Assembly (NCBI GenBank): GCA_905370345.1
Contig: CAJPKE010000025.1
Location: forward strand, 1-10,294
Direction: 5' to 3'
Source: Candidatus Saccharibacteria bacterium UBA6209
Lineage (GTDB): Bacteria; Patescibacteriota; Saccharimonadia; Saccharimonadales; Saccharimonadaceae
DNA length: 10,294 nt
This document shows, piece after piece, positions 1 to 6,038 of this stretch (position 1 is the first letter of the stretch; every line of letters starts with the position of its first letter). A program made the position numbers and the translations under genes. The notes beneath the pieces were generated by a model that made no database searches, was not told where the DNA came from, and worked only from the letters and a program-made list of their open reading frames with translations.

Positions 1-71
1 GTGATATCTGTAATTTTAAGATCGCCACTCTCTTCGGGATCTATGATACATAGATTATATTGCTCATTCAT
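1..71 (-). CDS. 5' part of an unrecognised gene, cut by the left edge
   Basis: An open frame starts at the ATG on bases 71-69 and runs off the window at base 1 without a stop. It begins MNEQYNLCIIDPEESGDLK and gives 23 visible residues. I do not recognise the family and assign no function. The case for a real gene is positional: a near-consensus extended -10 promoter ends 7 bases before the ATG, so the predicted transcription start falls on or next to the start codon and the message would be leaderless. There is no Shine-Dalgarno sequence. It follows folA on the same strand but has its own promoter. A second ATG 4 bases downstream in another frame stops after 8 codons and was discarded. The short visible length limits confidence. 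Confidence 0.5.
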   Translation of the reverse strand, partial: MNEQYNLCIIDPEESGDLKITDI

Positions 72-78
72 GCGCTTT

Positions 79-107
79 ATCATACCACAAATACCAAATA
101 CTGTCAA
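79..107 (-). promoter_or_regulatory. Strong sigma70-type promoter, extended -10, for the left-edge gene
   Basis: On the minus strand TTGACA (107-102, perfect -35) is followed by a 17-base spacer and TATGAT (84-79, five of six), with TGG directly before it forming an extended -10. The predicted start of transcription is at about 72-71, on the ATG of the left-edge gene. It lies in the gap just after the folA stop codon. It is among the best promoter matches in the window. Confidence 0.75.
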
Positions 108-117
108 CTTAAGAAGG

Positions 118-612
118 CTATTTTCTTTTATACGTCACAAAATCAAAATCGTAATCATTTTCAGCATCTGCTGGGCGATGTACTCGACTTACTTCCTCCC
201 ACGCGTCCATATTTATCTCTGGGAAAAAAGTGTCAGCGTCGGGGAATTCGGCGTCAATTTCCGTGGCGTAAATGGTGTCGATCTCTGGAATATCTAGAGC
301 GTCTTTATAAACTCGTGAGCCGCCAATAATAAAAGTCGGATATCGCGATAAAGCCAGGGCGCTCTGTAAATTCATAGCCGTAAGAACTTTTTTGACACCA
401 GTCGGCTTGGATGAAATGACAATATTTTCTCTGTCTGGAAGTGGTCGCGAGCCAATTGACTCAAACGTTTTTCTGCCCATGATGACATTGCTATTTCTCG
501 TCAAACGCTTGAAATTCACCAAGTCCGCCGGCAAACTTCGCCCCCACGGCATATCGCCATTTTGTCCGATGGCGCGGTTTTTATCGTAAGCTACAATAAT
601 GGCTTTTTCCAT
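118..612 (-). CDS. folA: Dihydrofolate reductase
   Basis: Reduces dihydrofolate to tetrahydrofolate with NADPH in the cytosol, regenerating the folate oxidised by thymidylate synthase. The 164 aa length is normal for bacterial enzymes. Visible hallmarks are the N-terminal strand with IGQNGDMPW (15-23; Met20-type loop), the catalytic acid D30 in LPADL, F34 in the folate pocket, the NADPH-binding GRKT (46-49), RPLPDR (56-61) whose Arg contacts the folate glutamate, the cofactor glycine pair IIGGSRVY (94-101), and T116 in YATEID, matching E. coli Thr113. Two extra residues (GRS) sit between the W of the Met20 loop and LPADL compared with E. coli. The start ATG at 612-610 has no Shine-Dalgarno; a possible extended -10 lies 6 bases upstream, suggesting a leaderless message. 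It diverges from the dcd operon, which works in the same pathway. No thyA lies beside it in the window. Confidence 0.97.
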   Translation of the reverse strand: MEKAIIVAYDKNRAIGQNGDMPWGRSLPADLVNFKRLTRNSNVIMGRKTFESIGSRPLPDRENIVISSKPTGVKKVLTAMNLQSALALSRYPTFIIGGSRVYKDALDIPEIDTIYATEIDAEFPDADTFFPEINMDAWEEVSRVHRPADAENDYDFDFVTYKRK

Positions 613-618
613 AATTTC

Positions 619-627
619 AGTTTAACA
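619..627 (-). promoter_or_regulatory. Possible extended -10 element for folA
   Basis: The minus strand carries TG-T-TAAACT (627-619), an extended -10 with four of six core matches, placed so that transcription would begin at the A of the folA ATG (612). The sequence 17 bases upstream (TTTCAG) is a poor -35. The call rests on the extended element and on the similarity to the leaderless arrangement of the other minus-strand gene. Confidence 0.35.
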
Positions 628-649
628 TGCTGTAAAATTTACTGAAAGC

Positions 650-678
650 TTGATAGAAATGCGTAAACTTGCCATAAT
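650..678 (+). promoter_or_regulatory. Sigma70-type promoter of the dcd-HIT-tmk operon
   Basis: TTGATA (650-655) and CATAAT (673-678) are each five of six to consensus and separated by 17 bases. Transcription would start near 685, giving a leader of about 32 bases before the dcd start. It overlaps the region that must also hold the divergent folA promoter, so the two could be co-regulated. I saw no clear operator palindrome here. Confidence 0.75.
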
Positions 679-704
679 AAGATTTGGTAGAAAAATCACG
701 CAAT

Positions 705-710
705 GGGAGG
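705..710 (+). promoter_or_regulatory. Shine-Dalgarno of dcd, decides the start codon
   Basis: GGGAGG ends 6 bases before the GTG at 717. It rules against the in-frame TTG at 684, which lies upstream of the site and at the predicted transcription start, and is better spaced than the in-frame GTG at 723. Confidence 0.8.
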
Positions 711-716
711 TGTTTA

Positions 717-1436
717 GTGAGCGTGTATTCAAATAAAGATATATTAGCGGCGATTGAAGACGGGACAATTGTCTGTACGCCGTTCAACCCAAAAAACGTA
801 TCAGAAGCCAGCTTAGATTTTACGCTAGGCTTTAATTTTTATAAGCAGGAATATGACGATATTTCGCGAGTTTATAATCCGTTTGACGAGTCTGATGTCA
901 ATCGATACTTCAAGGGTCCGCTTAAGGCGATTCCGCACGCCGAATGGTGCGAGCGGCACGGTTTTCGGGAATTTAAGAATATTCCGCCAGATCATCCGAT
1001 TATTGTTTTGAAACCTGGTGAGCGAATTTTGGCACATACGCACGAATTTGTTGGGATTCGAACGCATGGCGGTGCAGCCGAGGTGAAAAGTCGTAGCTCT
1101 TGGGGTCGAAATGGTGTGGCGGTGTGTTTTGATGCTGGCTGGGTTGATCCGGGATATATCAATCGGATTACGCTTGAGATTTACAATTTGAATAAACACG
1201 AGAGCGTAGTTTTGCCTGTCGGTGAGAGAATTGGGCAATTGATTTTTCATCACACTGGTCAGGTTGACGGCGGATATGCTAGCGGACGCGGCGGAATGAG
1301 CGGCAAATATCAGCACACTGACGATTTGGATGAATTGATAAAAACTTGGCGACCTGAAATGATGTTGCTGCGGGCGTTTAAGGATCGTCGACATAAACCG
1401 ATGGAAATTCCGGGACTTGGCGAGGGGATTTTGTGA
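717..1436 (+). CDS. dcd: dCTP deaminase (Dcd/dUTPase superfamily)
   Basis: Deaminates dCTP to dUTP, the first step of one route to dTTP; trimeric in known members. The 239 aa product is longer than E. coli Dcd (193 aa). The core signature RSSWGR (126-131) matches E. coli RSSLAR with both arginines and the serine kept; DPGY (144-147) follows; E154 in ITLEIYN matches catalytic Glu138. GERIGQLIF (169-177) is the conserved strand near the end. GKYQ (196-199) resembles the C-terminal nucleotide-covering segment, but the tail then differs from the usual one. The extra length lies mostly between residues 41 and 90 and in the last 40 residues. E154 favours deaminase over plain dUTPase; whether it also hydrolyses dUTP cannot be decided. 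GTG start chosen from the Shine-Dalgarno at 705-710. The stop overlaps the next gene's start by one base. Confidence 0.88.
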   Translation: MSVYSNKDILAAIEDGTIVCTPFNPKNVSEASLDFTLGFNFYKQEYDDISRVYNPFDESDVNRYFKGPLKAIPHAEWCERHGFREFKNIPPDHPIIVLKPGERILAHTHEFVGIRTHGGAAEVKSRSSWGRNGVAVCFDAGWVDPGYINRITLEIYNLNKHESVVLPVGERIGQLIFHHTGQVDGGYASGRGGMSGKYQHTDDLDELIKTWRPEMMLLRAFKDRRHKPMEIPGLGEGIL

Positions 1437-1879
1437 TGATGGCGGGTTCAATGTTTCGCTCACGAACGAAAGAAAAAGAATATATTGATCACAGAAAAAA
1501 GCATAAATCTGACGGCTGCGATTTTTGTCAATTGGTAAAGCATCACACAGATCAGGTTGTTGGTGAAACTGCGCATTGTCTGATTATCAAGAACAGATTT
1601 GGTTATAATTTTTGGGATGGCTGTGGCGTGGACGACCATTTGATGGTGATACCGAAACGGCACGTGGATTCATTGGCAAATTTGAGCGATGAGGAAAAAA
1701 TTGACTATATGAATCAGATTGCTAGGTTTGAATCTAGTGGCTATTCAATTTATGCTCGAGCTCAAGGAAGTAAAACCAGGTCAATGGCGCATCAGCACAC
1801 GCATTTTATAAAAGTTGACGGCAAGGCGAAAAAGATGATGCTTTATCTGAAGAAGCCGCACATTGTAATTACGAGGTGA
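1436..1879 (+). CDS. HIT-family (histidine triad) nucleotide-binding protein
   Basis: A 147 aa cytosolic protein of the HIT superfamily, whose members hydrolyse or transfer nucleotidyl groups through a covalent histidine intermediate. The triad HQHTH (119-123) is the active site; H121 should be the nucleophile. DDHLMVIPKRHVDSL (66-80) is the conserved upstream block. CDFC (28-31), with H76 and H119, fits the structural zinc site seen in many HIT proteins. A segment rich in aromatics and glycine (55-64) before DDHLMV looks like an insertion relative to common Hint-type members. Three starts are possible (GTG 1433, ATG 1436, ATG 1439); ATG 1436 is preferred, since GAGGGG (1422-1427) ends 8 bases before it and it overlaps the dcd stop. 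Substrate is unknown. Its place between dcd and tmk suggests a role in nucleotide turnover, which is inference. Confidence 0.87.
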   Translation: MMAGSMFRSRTKEKEYIDHRKKHKSDGCDFCQLVKHHTDQVVGETAHCLIIKNRFGYNFWDGCGVDDHLMVIPKRHVDSLANLSDEEKIDYMNQIARFESSGYSIYARAQGSKTRSMAHQHTHFIKVDGKAKKMMLYLKKPHIVITR

Positions 1880-1881
1880 TG

Positions 1882-2526
1882 ATGAGCGACGCGGGAAAAT
1901 ATATAGTTATCGAGGGCAATGACGGGACAGGCAAGTCGACGCAGGTCGCGAAATTGGCGGAATATTTTCGGTCAATCGGGCGAACGGTTTGCGTGATTGA
2001 AGAGCCGGGAAGTGATGATCCAGAAAAATCAACTCTGATAGCAAATGAACTTCGAAAAGTGATTAAAAATGGTGATCTGGCGCGTTCTGCGGCGGTTAAT
2101 GTGGCGCTATTTTCTGCAGCTCGGCGTGAATTGTGGCGGGAAAAAATTCAGCCTGCGTTGGAGCGTGGGGAAATTGTTTTGAGCGCGAGAAATTATATTT
2201 CAACGCTGGTTTATCAGGGGCGAGGCGAAGGTTATGACGAGTCGGAAATTCTGCGATTGACAGAATTGTTCACCGATGAAAAATATTTGAAGCCAGATGT
2301 TATGGTTATTTTGAGTTTGAGTCGCGATAAGCGGGAAGAGCGAATTTCTATGCGCGGCGAGCTGAAAAATCCTGATACTTTTGAGTCGCGTGGGCAAGAT
2401 TTTCAGAAAAAAGTCGACGATGGATATTTGGAGATTGCCAAAGTATACGGAATTCCGGTAGTTTCTGCTGACGGGACGATTGACGAAGTTCATGATATGT
2501 TGATTGATAATATTGAAAAACACTAG
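1882..2526 (+). CDS. tmk: Thymidylate (dTMP) kinase
   Basis: Phosphorylates dTMP to dTDP with ATP, the step before dTTP. Length 214 aa is typical. The P-loop GNDGTGKST (12-20), EEPG (40-43) of the EPG motif, ALFSAARRE (75-83) matching LLFSADR, STLVYQG (107-113) matching the S..AYQG dTMP-pocket segment, and a lid rich in arginines (about 146-168: RDKREERISMRGE then FESRG) are all in the expected order. The odd point is SARNY (101-105), where the family has DR[YHF]: the Asp is Ala102, while Arg103 is kept. Starts at GTG 1876, ATG 1879 and ATG 1882 are all in frame; ATG 1882 is chosen because GAGG (1873-1876) ends 5 bases upstream. It is the last gene of the dcd operon and overlaps or abuts the HIT gene. 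No terminator follows, so read-through into rpoB is possible. Confidence 0.92.
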   Translation: MSDAGKYIVIEGNDGTGKSTQVAKLAEYFRSIGRTVCVIEEPGSDDPEKSTLIANELRKVIKNGDLARSAAVNVALFSAARRELWREKIQPALERGEIVLSARNYISTLVYQGRGEGYDESEILRLTELFTDEKYLKPDVMVILSLSRDKREERISMRGELKNPDTFESRGQDFQKKVDDGYLEIAKVYGIPVVSADGTIDEVHDMLIDNIEKH

Positions 2527-2535
2527 TAAAACCTC

Positions 2536-2564
2536 TTGATTTTATTGACACTTTTCGTCATAAT
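2536..2564 (+). promoter_or_regulatory. Probable promoter of rpoBC
   Basis: TTGATT (2536-2541, four of six) and CATAAT (2559-2564, five of six) are 17 bases apart, with the same -10 as the dcd promoter. Transcription would start near 2571, leaving a leader of about 125 bases. A perfect TTGACA at 2545-2550 lies inside the spacer, but no good -10 sits at 16-18 bases from it, so it may be fortuitous or mark a second weaker promoter. Confidence 0.55.
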
Positions 2565-2589
2565 GAGTAGTTATAGAAGTAGTGTATTC

Positions 2590-2657
2590 ATGGCGGGTGA
2601 AAATTGCGAGTGGCAAATCGTGATTTTGGGCTATGAATTAGAGATCTTCACGGCCGT
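2590..2657 (+). other. Possible structured 5' leader of rpoB
   Basis: By eye, ATGGC (2590-2594) and GTGAA (2597-2601) can pair with GCCGT (2653-2657) and TTCAC (2647-2651) across a small internal loop. Inside, AAT-T-GCGA (2602-2609) can pair with TCGT-G-ATT (2618-2625) around an 8-base loop. This would be a two-part stem upstream of the rpoB ribosome binding site. No U-run follows, so it is not an intrinsic terminator. A short open frame also crosses this region (see findings). No folding energy was computed and chance pairing is possible. Confidence 0.3.
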
Positions 2658-2678
2658 CTATTAACCACTAATTAAAGC

Positions 2679-2686
2679 GAGGAGTG
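2679..2686 (+). promoter_or_regulatory. Shine-Dalgarno of rpoB, decides the start codon
   Basis: GAGGAGTG covers the GTG at 2684, which therefore cannot be the start. The next in-frame start is GTG 2696, whose spacing from the end of this site is 9 bases. Confidence 0.65.
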
Positions 2687-2695
2687 TTTACGCCT

Positions 2696-5600
2696 GTGGC
2701 AAAAAAACCAACCACAAGTAGCGAGCGCGTCTATTTCACCTCTGGTGATAATGCCCTGCCGCTACCAAACTTAATCGCTCACCAAAAAGATTCTTGGCGC
2801 TGGTTCGTCGAAGAAGGTTTGAGTGAGATATTTTCAGAAATTAATCCAATTGACGACTACACTGGTCAGAAGTTGTCGTTAAAGTTCGGCAAATACTATT
2901 TTGGCGAGCCAAAAAATACTGACCAATTTGCCAAAGAAAACAACTTGACATTTGAAGCTCCATTGCACGCAACGGTTGAATTGACAAACAAGACAACCGG
3001 CGTAGTTGAAGAGCAGGAAATTTACCTCGGTGAATATCCATGGATGACCGAGCGCGGTACGTTCATTATCAACGGTACGGAGCGTGTGGTTGTTAGCCAG
3101 TTGATTCGCTCTGCTGGTGTTTTCTTTACCGCTGAAACAGTAGCGGGACGTAATTACTACGGCGCAAAAATCATTCCAGGACGTGGAGCTTGGATGGAAT
3201 TCGAGACGGCTTCTAATGGCGCGATTTACGTAAAAATTGACCGCCGCCGCAAGATGCCAGCAACGACTTTATTGCGCGCTTTGGGCTATCCGAAGACTAG
3301 CGAAATTAAAGAGTTGTTCGCTGATATTGACACTGGTGACGTAAAATACATTGACGAAACTTTGGATAAGGATACTTCTCGTGGTGCAAACGAGGCGTTG
3401 ATTGAGGTTTATCGTCGATTGCGTCCAGGTGATTTGGCGACAGTTGATAATGCTCGTCAGATGATTGAGCGAATGTTCTTTGACTTCAAGCGGTTCGATT
3501 ATTCGCGGGTTGGTCGTTATAAATTGAACCAACGCTTGGGTCTGGATGTTGCAAATACAGCAGAAAATCGTACGTTGCAAATGAGCGATTTGGTGGCGAT
3601 TTTGCGCGAGGTTATTCGCTTGAACAATACGCAAGAGCCAGCTGATGACATTGACGCATTGAGCAACCGCCGAATTCGCTTGGTTGGTGAATTGATTGCT
3701 CGACAATTCCGCGTTGGTATGCTTCGAATGCAGCGCAACGCGATGGATCGTATGAGCGTGGCTGATTTGGAAAGCGTTAGCCCAAGTCAATTGATCAACG
3801 CACGTCCAATTGTTGCAGCTGTTCGTGAATTCTTTACTTCAAGCCAGTTGTCGCAGCTACTTGACGAAGTTAACCCATTGTCAGAATTGAGCCACAAGCG
3901 ACGCTTGAGCTCGACTGGTCCTGGCGGTTTGACACGTGAGCGCGCTGGATTTGAGGTTCGCGACGCCCACCCAACTCACTATGGTCGTATCTGTTCAGTG
4001 GAAACGCCAGAAGGTGCGAATATCGGTCTGGTGCTGAACTTAGCAACTTATGCGCGCGTTAACGAATATGGATTTATCGAAACTCCATATCTTCGCGTAA
4101 AAGACGGCAAAGTCACTGACGAACTTGTTTACTTGGATGCTTCACAGGAAATTGGTGAGGTTATCGCTGATGCTGGTGAGGCTCTTAATGAAGACGGAAC
4201 TTTCCGAGATGAGCGCGTTAATGCTCGAAGTAACATGCAGCCATCACAAGTTGATGCTAGCCAGGTTACTTACATGGACGCAGCTCACCGTCAGATTTTA
4301 GGTTCGACTGCGGCGCTGGTGCCATTTATTGAGAAGACTCGTGTCGACCGCGCCTTGACTGGTTCAAACATGCAACGCCAGGCTGTTCCTCTATTGTGCC
4401 CAGAATCTGCAACTGTTGGTACTGGAATTGAGAAGGCTGTGGCCGAGAATAGTGGTCACTTGATTCAAGCTAGCGCCGATGGCGAAGTCGTTCGCGCTGA
4501 TGCTGATGAAGTTCACGTTAAATATGCTGACGGCGTAAAGATTTATACATTGAAGCACTTCGTGAAGAATAATGACGATCGCTGCTACAACCAAAAAGTT
4601 CGCGTCGAGCGCGGCGATAAGGTGAAGAAGGGTGATATCCTGATTGAAGGTGCTTCAATTGCTGGCGGTGAAATTGCTCTAGGTAAAAACCTTCTGGTTG
4701 CCTTTATGCCATGGGGCGGCTACAACATGGAAGACGCGATTATCATGAGTCGTCGTTTGGTTGAAGATGATCGATTGACAAGCATTAACATTAAAGATTA
4801 CACCGTTGAGGTTCGTGAGACGAAGCTTGGTCCAGAGATTGTGACGCGCGATATTCCAAACGTTTCCGAGGAAAGTTTGCGTCACTTGGACGAGAACGGA
4901 ATTGTTCAAATCGGCTCTGAGGTTAAGGCTGGCGATGTCTTGGTCGGTAAGATTACACCAAAGGGTGAGCAGGAATTGAGCTCTGAGGAACGTTTGCTTC
5001 GCGCAATCTTCGGTGAAAAAGCTAAGGACGTTCGCGATACATCACAGCGAATGAACAACGCGGGCGGCGGTAAAGTTGTTGGCGTTAAGATCTTTAGTCG
5101 TGAAAATGGTCACGAATTGAAGGCTGGCGTTTTGATGCAAATTCAGATCTTCGTTGCGCAATTACGAAAGATTGGCGTTGGTGATAAGATGGCTGGACGA
5201 TTTGGTAACAAGGGTGTTGTGGCGAAAGTTCTTCCTGTTGAAGATATGCCGTTCCTAGAAGACGGTACACCAGTTGACGTAGTTTTGAACCCACTTGGTG
5301 TGCCAAGCCGCATGAACCTTGGTCAGATTTTTGAAACTCACCTTGGTATGGCAGCGCGAGCATTAGGTTACCGCGTAGCAACTCCGTCATTTAACGGTGT
5401 TCCAAGTGAGAAGATTTCTGATGAGCTAGAAAAAGCTGGTTTGGCGCGTGACGGTAAGAGTCAATTGTTTGACGGTCGCACCGGTGAACCATTTGAAGAG
5501 CGAACAACAGTTGGTGTGATGCACATGATCAAATTGCATCACATGGTATCTGACAAGATTCACGCTCGTTCAACTGGTCCATACACGATGGTTACTCAGC

Positions 5601-6037
5601 AGCCACTTGGTGGTAAGGCGCAAAACGGTGGTCAGCGCTTCGGTGAAATGGAGGTTTGGGCATTGGAGGCTTACGGTGCCGCTGCAACCTTGCAGGAAAT
5701 GTTGACAATTAAGTCCGACGACGTTTACGGTCGTGCAAAGGCTTACGAGTCAATCATTAAGGATGAGCCGATTGTTGGTCCAAAACTTCCAGAGTCCTTC
5801 AACGTGTTGGTTAAGGAGCTTCAAGGTTTGGGTCTTCGAGTTGATTTGGTTGACGACGAGGCTGCAGTTGACGCTGAGCACGTTATCGCTTCAAGTGGTC
5901 CAGAAGACAAAACCGTTGCCGCTGATGACGAGGAAGAAGAAACATACTTGGACGAATCAGATGACATCGGTGAAATTGACGATGGCATGAGCGTGCAAGA
6001 TATTGATGAAGTAGAAGAAATAAAGGAGGACGCGTAA
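2696..6037 (+). CDS. rpoB: DNA-directed RNA polymerase subunit beta
   Basis: Beta subunit of the core RNA polymerase, forming one pincer, part of the active site and the rifampicin pocket. At 1113 aa it is shorter than E. coli beta (1342) because the large lineage-specific insertions are absent. Landmarks: N-terminal protrusion and lobes with MTERGTFIINGTERV (about 116-130); rifampicin region (382-408) with LSHKRRLSSTGPGG; ETPEGANIG (436-444); MPWGGYNMEDAI with acidic pair E679-D680 (E. coli E813-D814); active-site lysines K831 and K839 in DKMAGRFGNKG (E. coli K1065, K1073); clamp-binding C-terminal block GGQRFGEMEVWALEAYGA near 980, then TIKSDDVYGR. The last 50 or so residues form a strongly acidic tail. 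Start GTG 2696 is chosen because the site at 2679-2686 covers the other in-frame GTG at 2684. One base separates it from rpoC. Several pocket residues differ from E. coli (see findings). Confidence 0.98.
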   Translation: MAKKPTTSSERVYFTSGDNALPLPNLIAHQKDSWRWFVEEGLSEIFSEINPIDDYTGQKLSLKFGKYYFGEPKNTDQFAKENNLTFEAPLHATVELTNKTTGVVEEQEIYLGEYPWMTERGTFIINGTERVVVSQLIRSAGVFFTAETVAGRNYYGAKIIPGRGAWMEFETASNGAIYVKIDRRRKMPATTLLRALGYPKTSEIKELFADIDTGDVKYIDETLDKDTSRGANEALIEVYRRLRPGDLATVDNARQMIERMFFDFKRFDYSRVGRYKLNQRLGLDVANTAENRTLQMSDLVAILREVIRLNNTQEPADDIDALSNRRIRLVGELIARQFRVGMLRMQRNAMDRMSVADLESVSPSQLINARPIVAAVREFFTSSQLSQLLDEVNPLSELSHKRRLSSTGPGGLTRERAGFEVRDAHPTHYGRICSVETPEGANIGLVLNLATYARVNEYGFIETPYLRVKDGKVTDELVYLDASQEIGEVIADAGEALNEDGTFRDERVNARSNMQPSQVDASQVTYMDAAHRQILGSTAALVPFIEKTRVDRALTGSNMQRQAVPLLCPESATVGTGIEKAVAENSGHLIQASADGEVVRADADEVHVKYADGVKIYTLKHFVKNNDDRCYNQKVRVERGDKVKKGDILIEGASIAGGEIALGKNLLVAFMPWGGYNMEDAIIMSRRLVEDDRLTSINIKDYTVEVRETKLGPEIVTRDIPNVSEESLRHLDENGIVQIGSEVKAGDVLVGKITPKGEQELSSEERLLRAIFGEKAKDVRDTSQRMNNAGGGKVVGVKIFSRENGHELKAGVLMQIQIFVAQLRKIGVGDKMAGRFGNKGVVAKVLPVEDMPFLEDGTPVDVVLNPLGVPSRMNLGQIFETHLGMAARALGYRVATPSFNGVPSEKISDELEKAGLARDGKSQLFDGRTGEPFEERTTVGVMHMIKLHHMVSDKIHARSTGPYTMVTQQPLGGKAQNGGQRFGEMEVWALEAYGAAATLQEMLTIKSDDVYGRAKAYESIIKDEPIVGPKLPESFNVLVKELQGLGLRVDLVDDEAAVDAEHVIASSGPEDKTVAADDEEEETYLDESDDIGEIDDGMSVQDIDEVEEIKEDA
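6024..6029 (+). promoter_or_regulatory. Shine-Dalgarno of rpoC inside the rpoB 3' end
   Basis: AGGAGG ends 9 bases before the rpoC ATG and overlaps the last codons of rpoB, so the two subunits are translationally linked. It is the closest match to the consensus in the window. Confidence 0.85.
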
Positions 6038-6038
6038 G

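Noticed and set aside
1..297. 98-codon plus-strand open frame starting at the first base
   Set aside because: It covers the folA 3' end and the left-edge promoter in antisense; its start is just the window edge and the folA and promoter evidence is much stronger.
684..716. In-frame TTG start for dcd
   Set aside because: It sits at the predicted transcription start and upstream of the Shine-Dalgarno that correctly serves the GTG at 717.
825..1463. 212-codon minus-strand open frame opposite dcd
   Set aside because: Fully antisense to a recognised enzyme and across the operon junction; basic, low-information translation and no promoter or ribosome binding site.
2545..2550. Perfect TTGACA as the rpoB -35
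   Set aside because: No acceptable -10 at 16-18 bases (best is three of six), whereas TTGATT with CATAAT at 17 bases fits better; kept only as a possible second element.
3269..3790. 173-codon minus-strand open frame opposite rpoB
   Set aside because: Antisense shadow of a conserved part of beta with no supporting signals.
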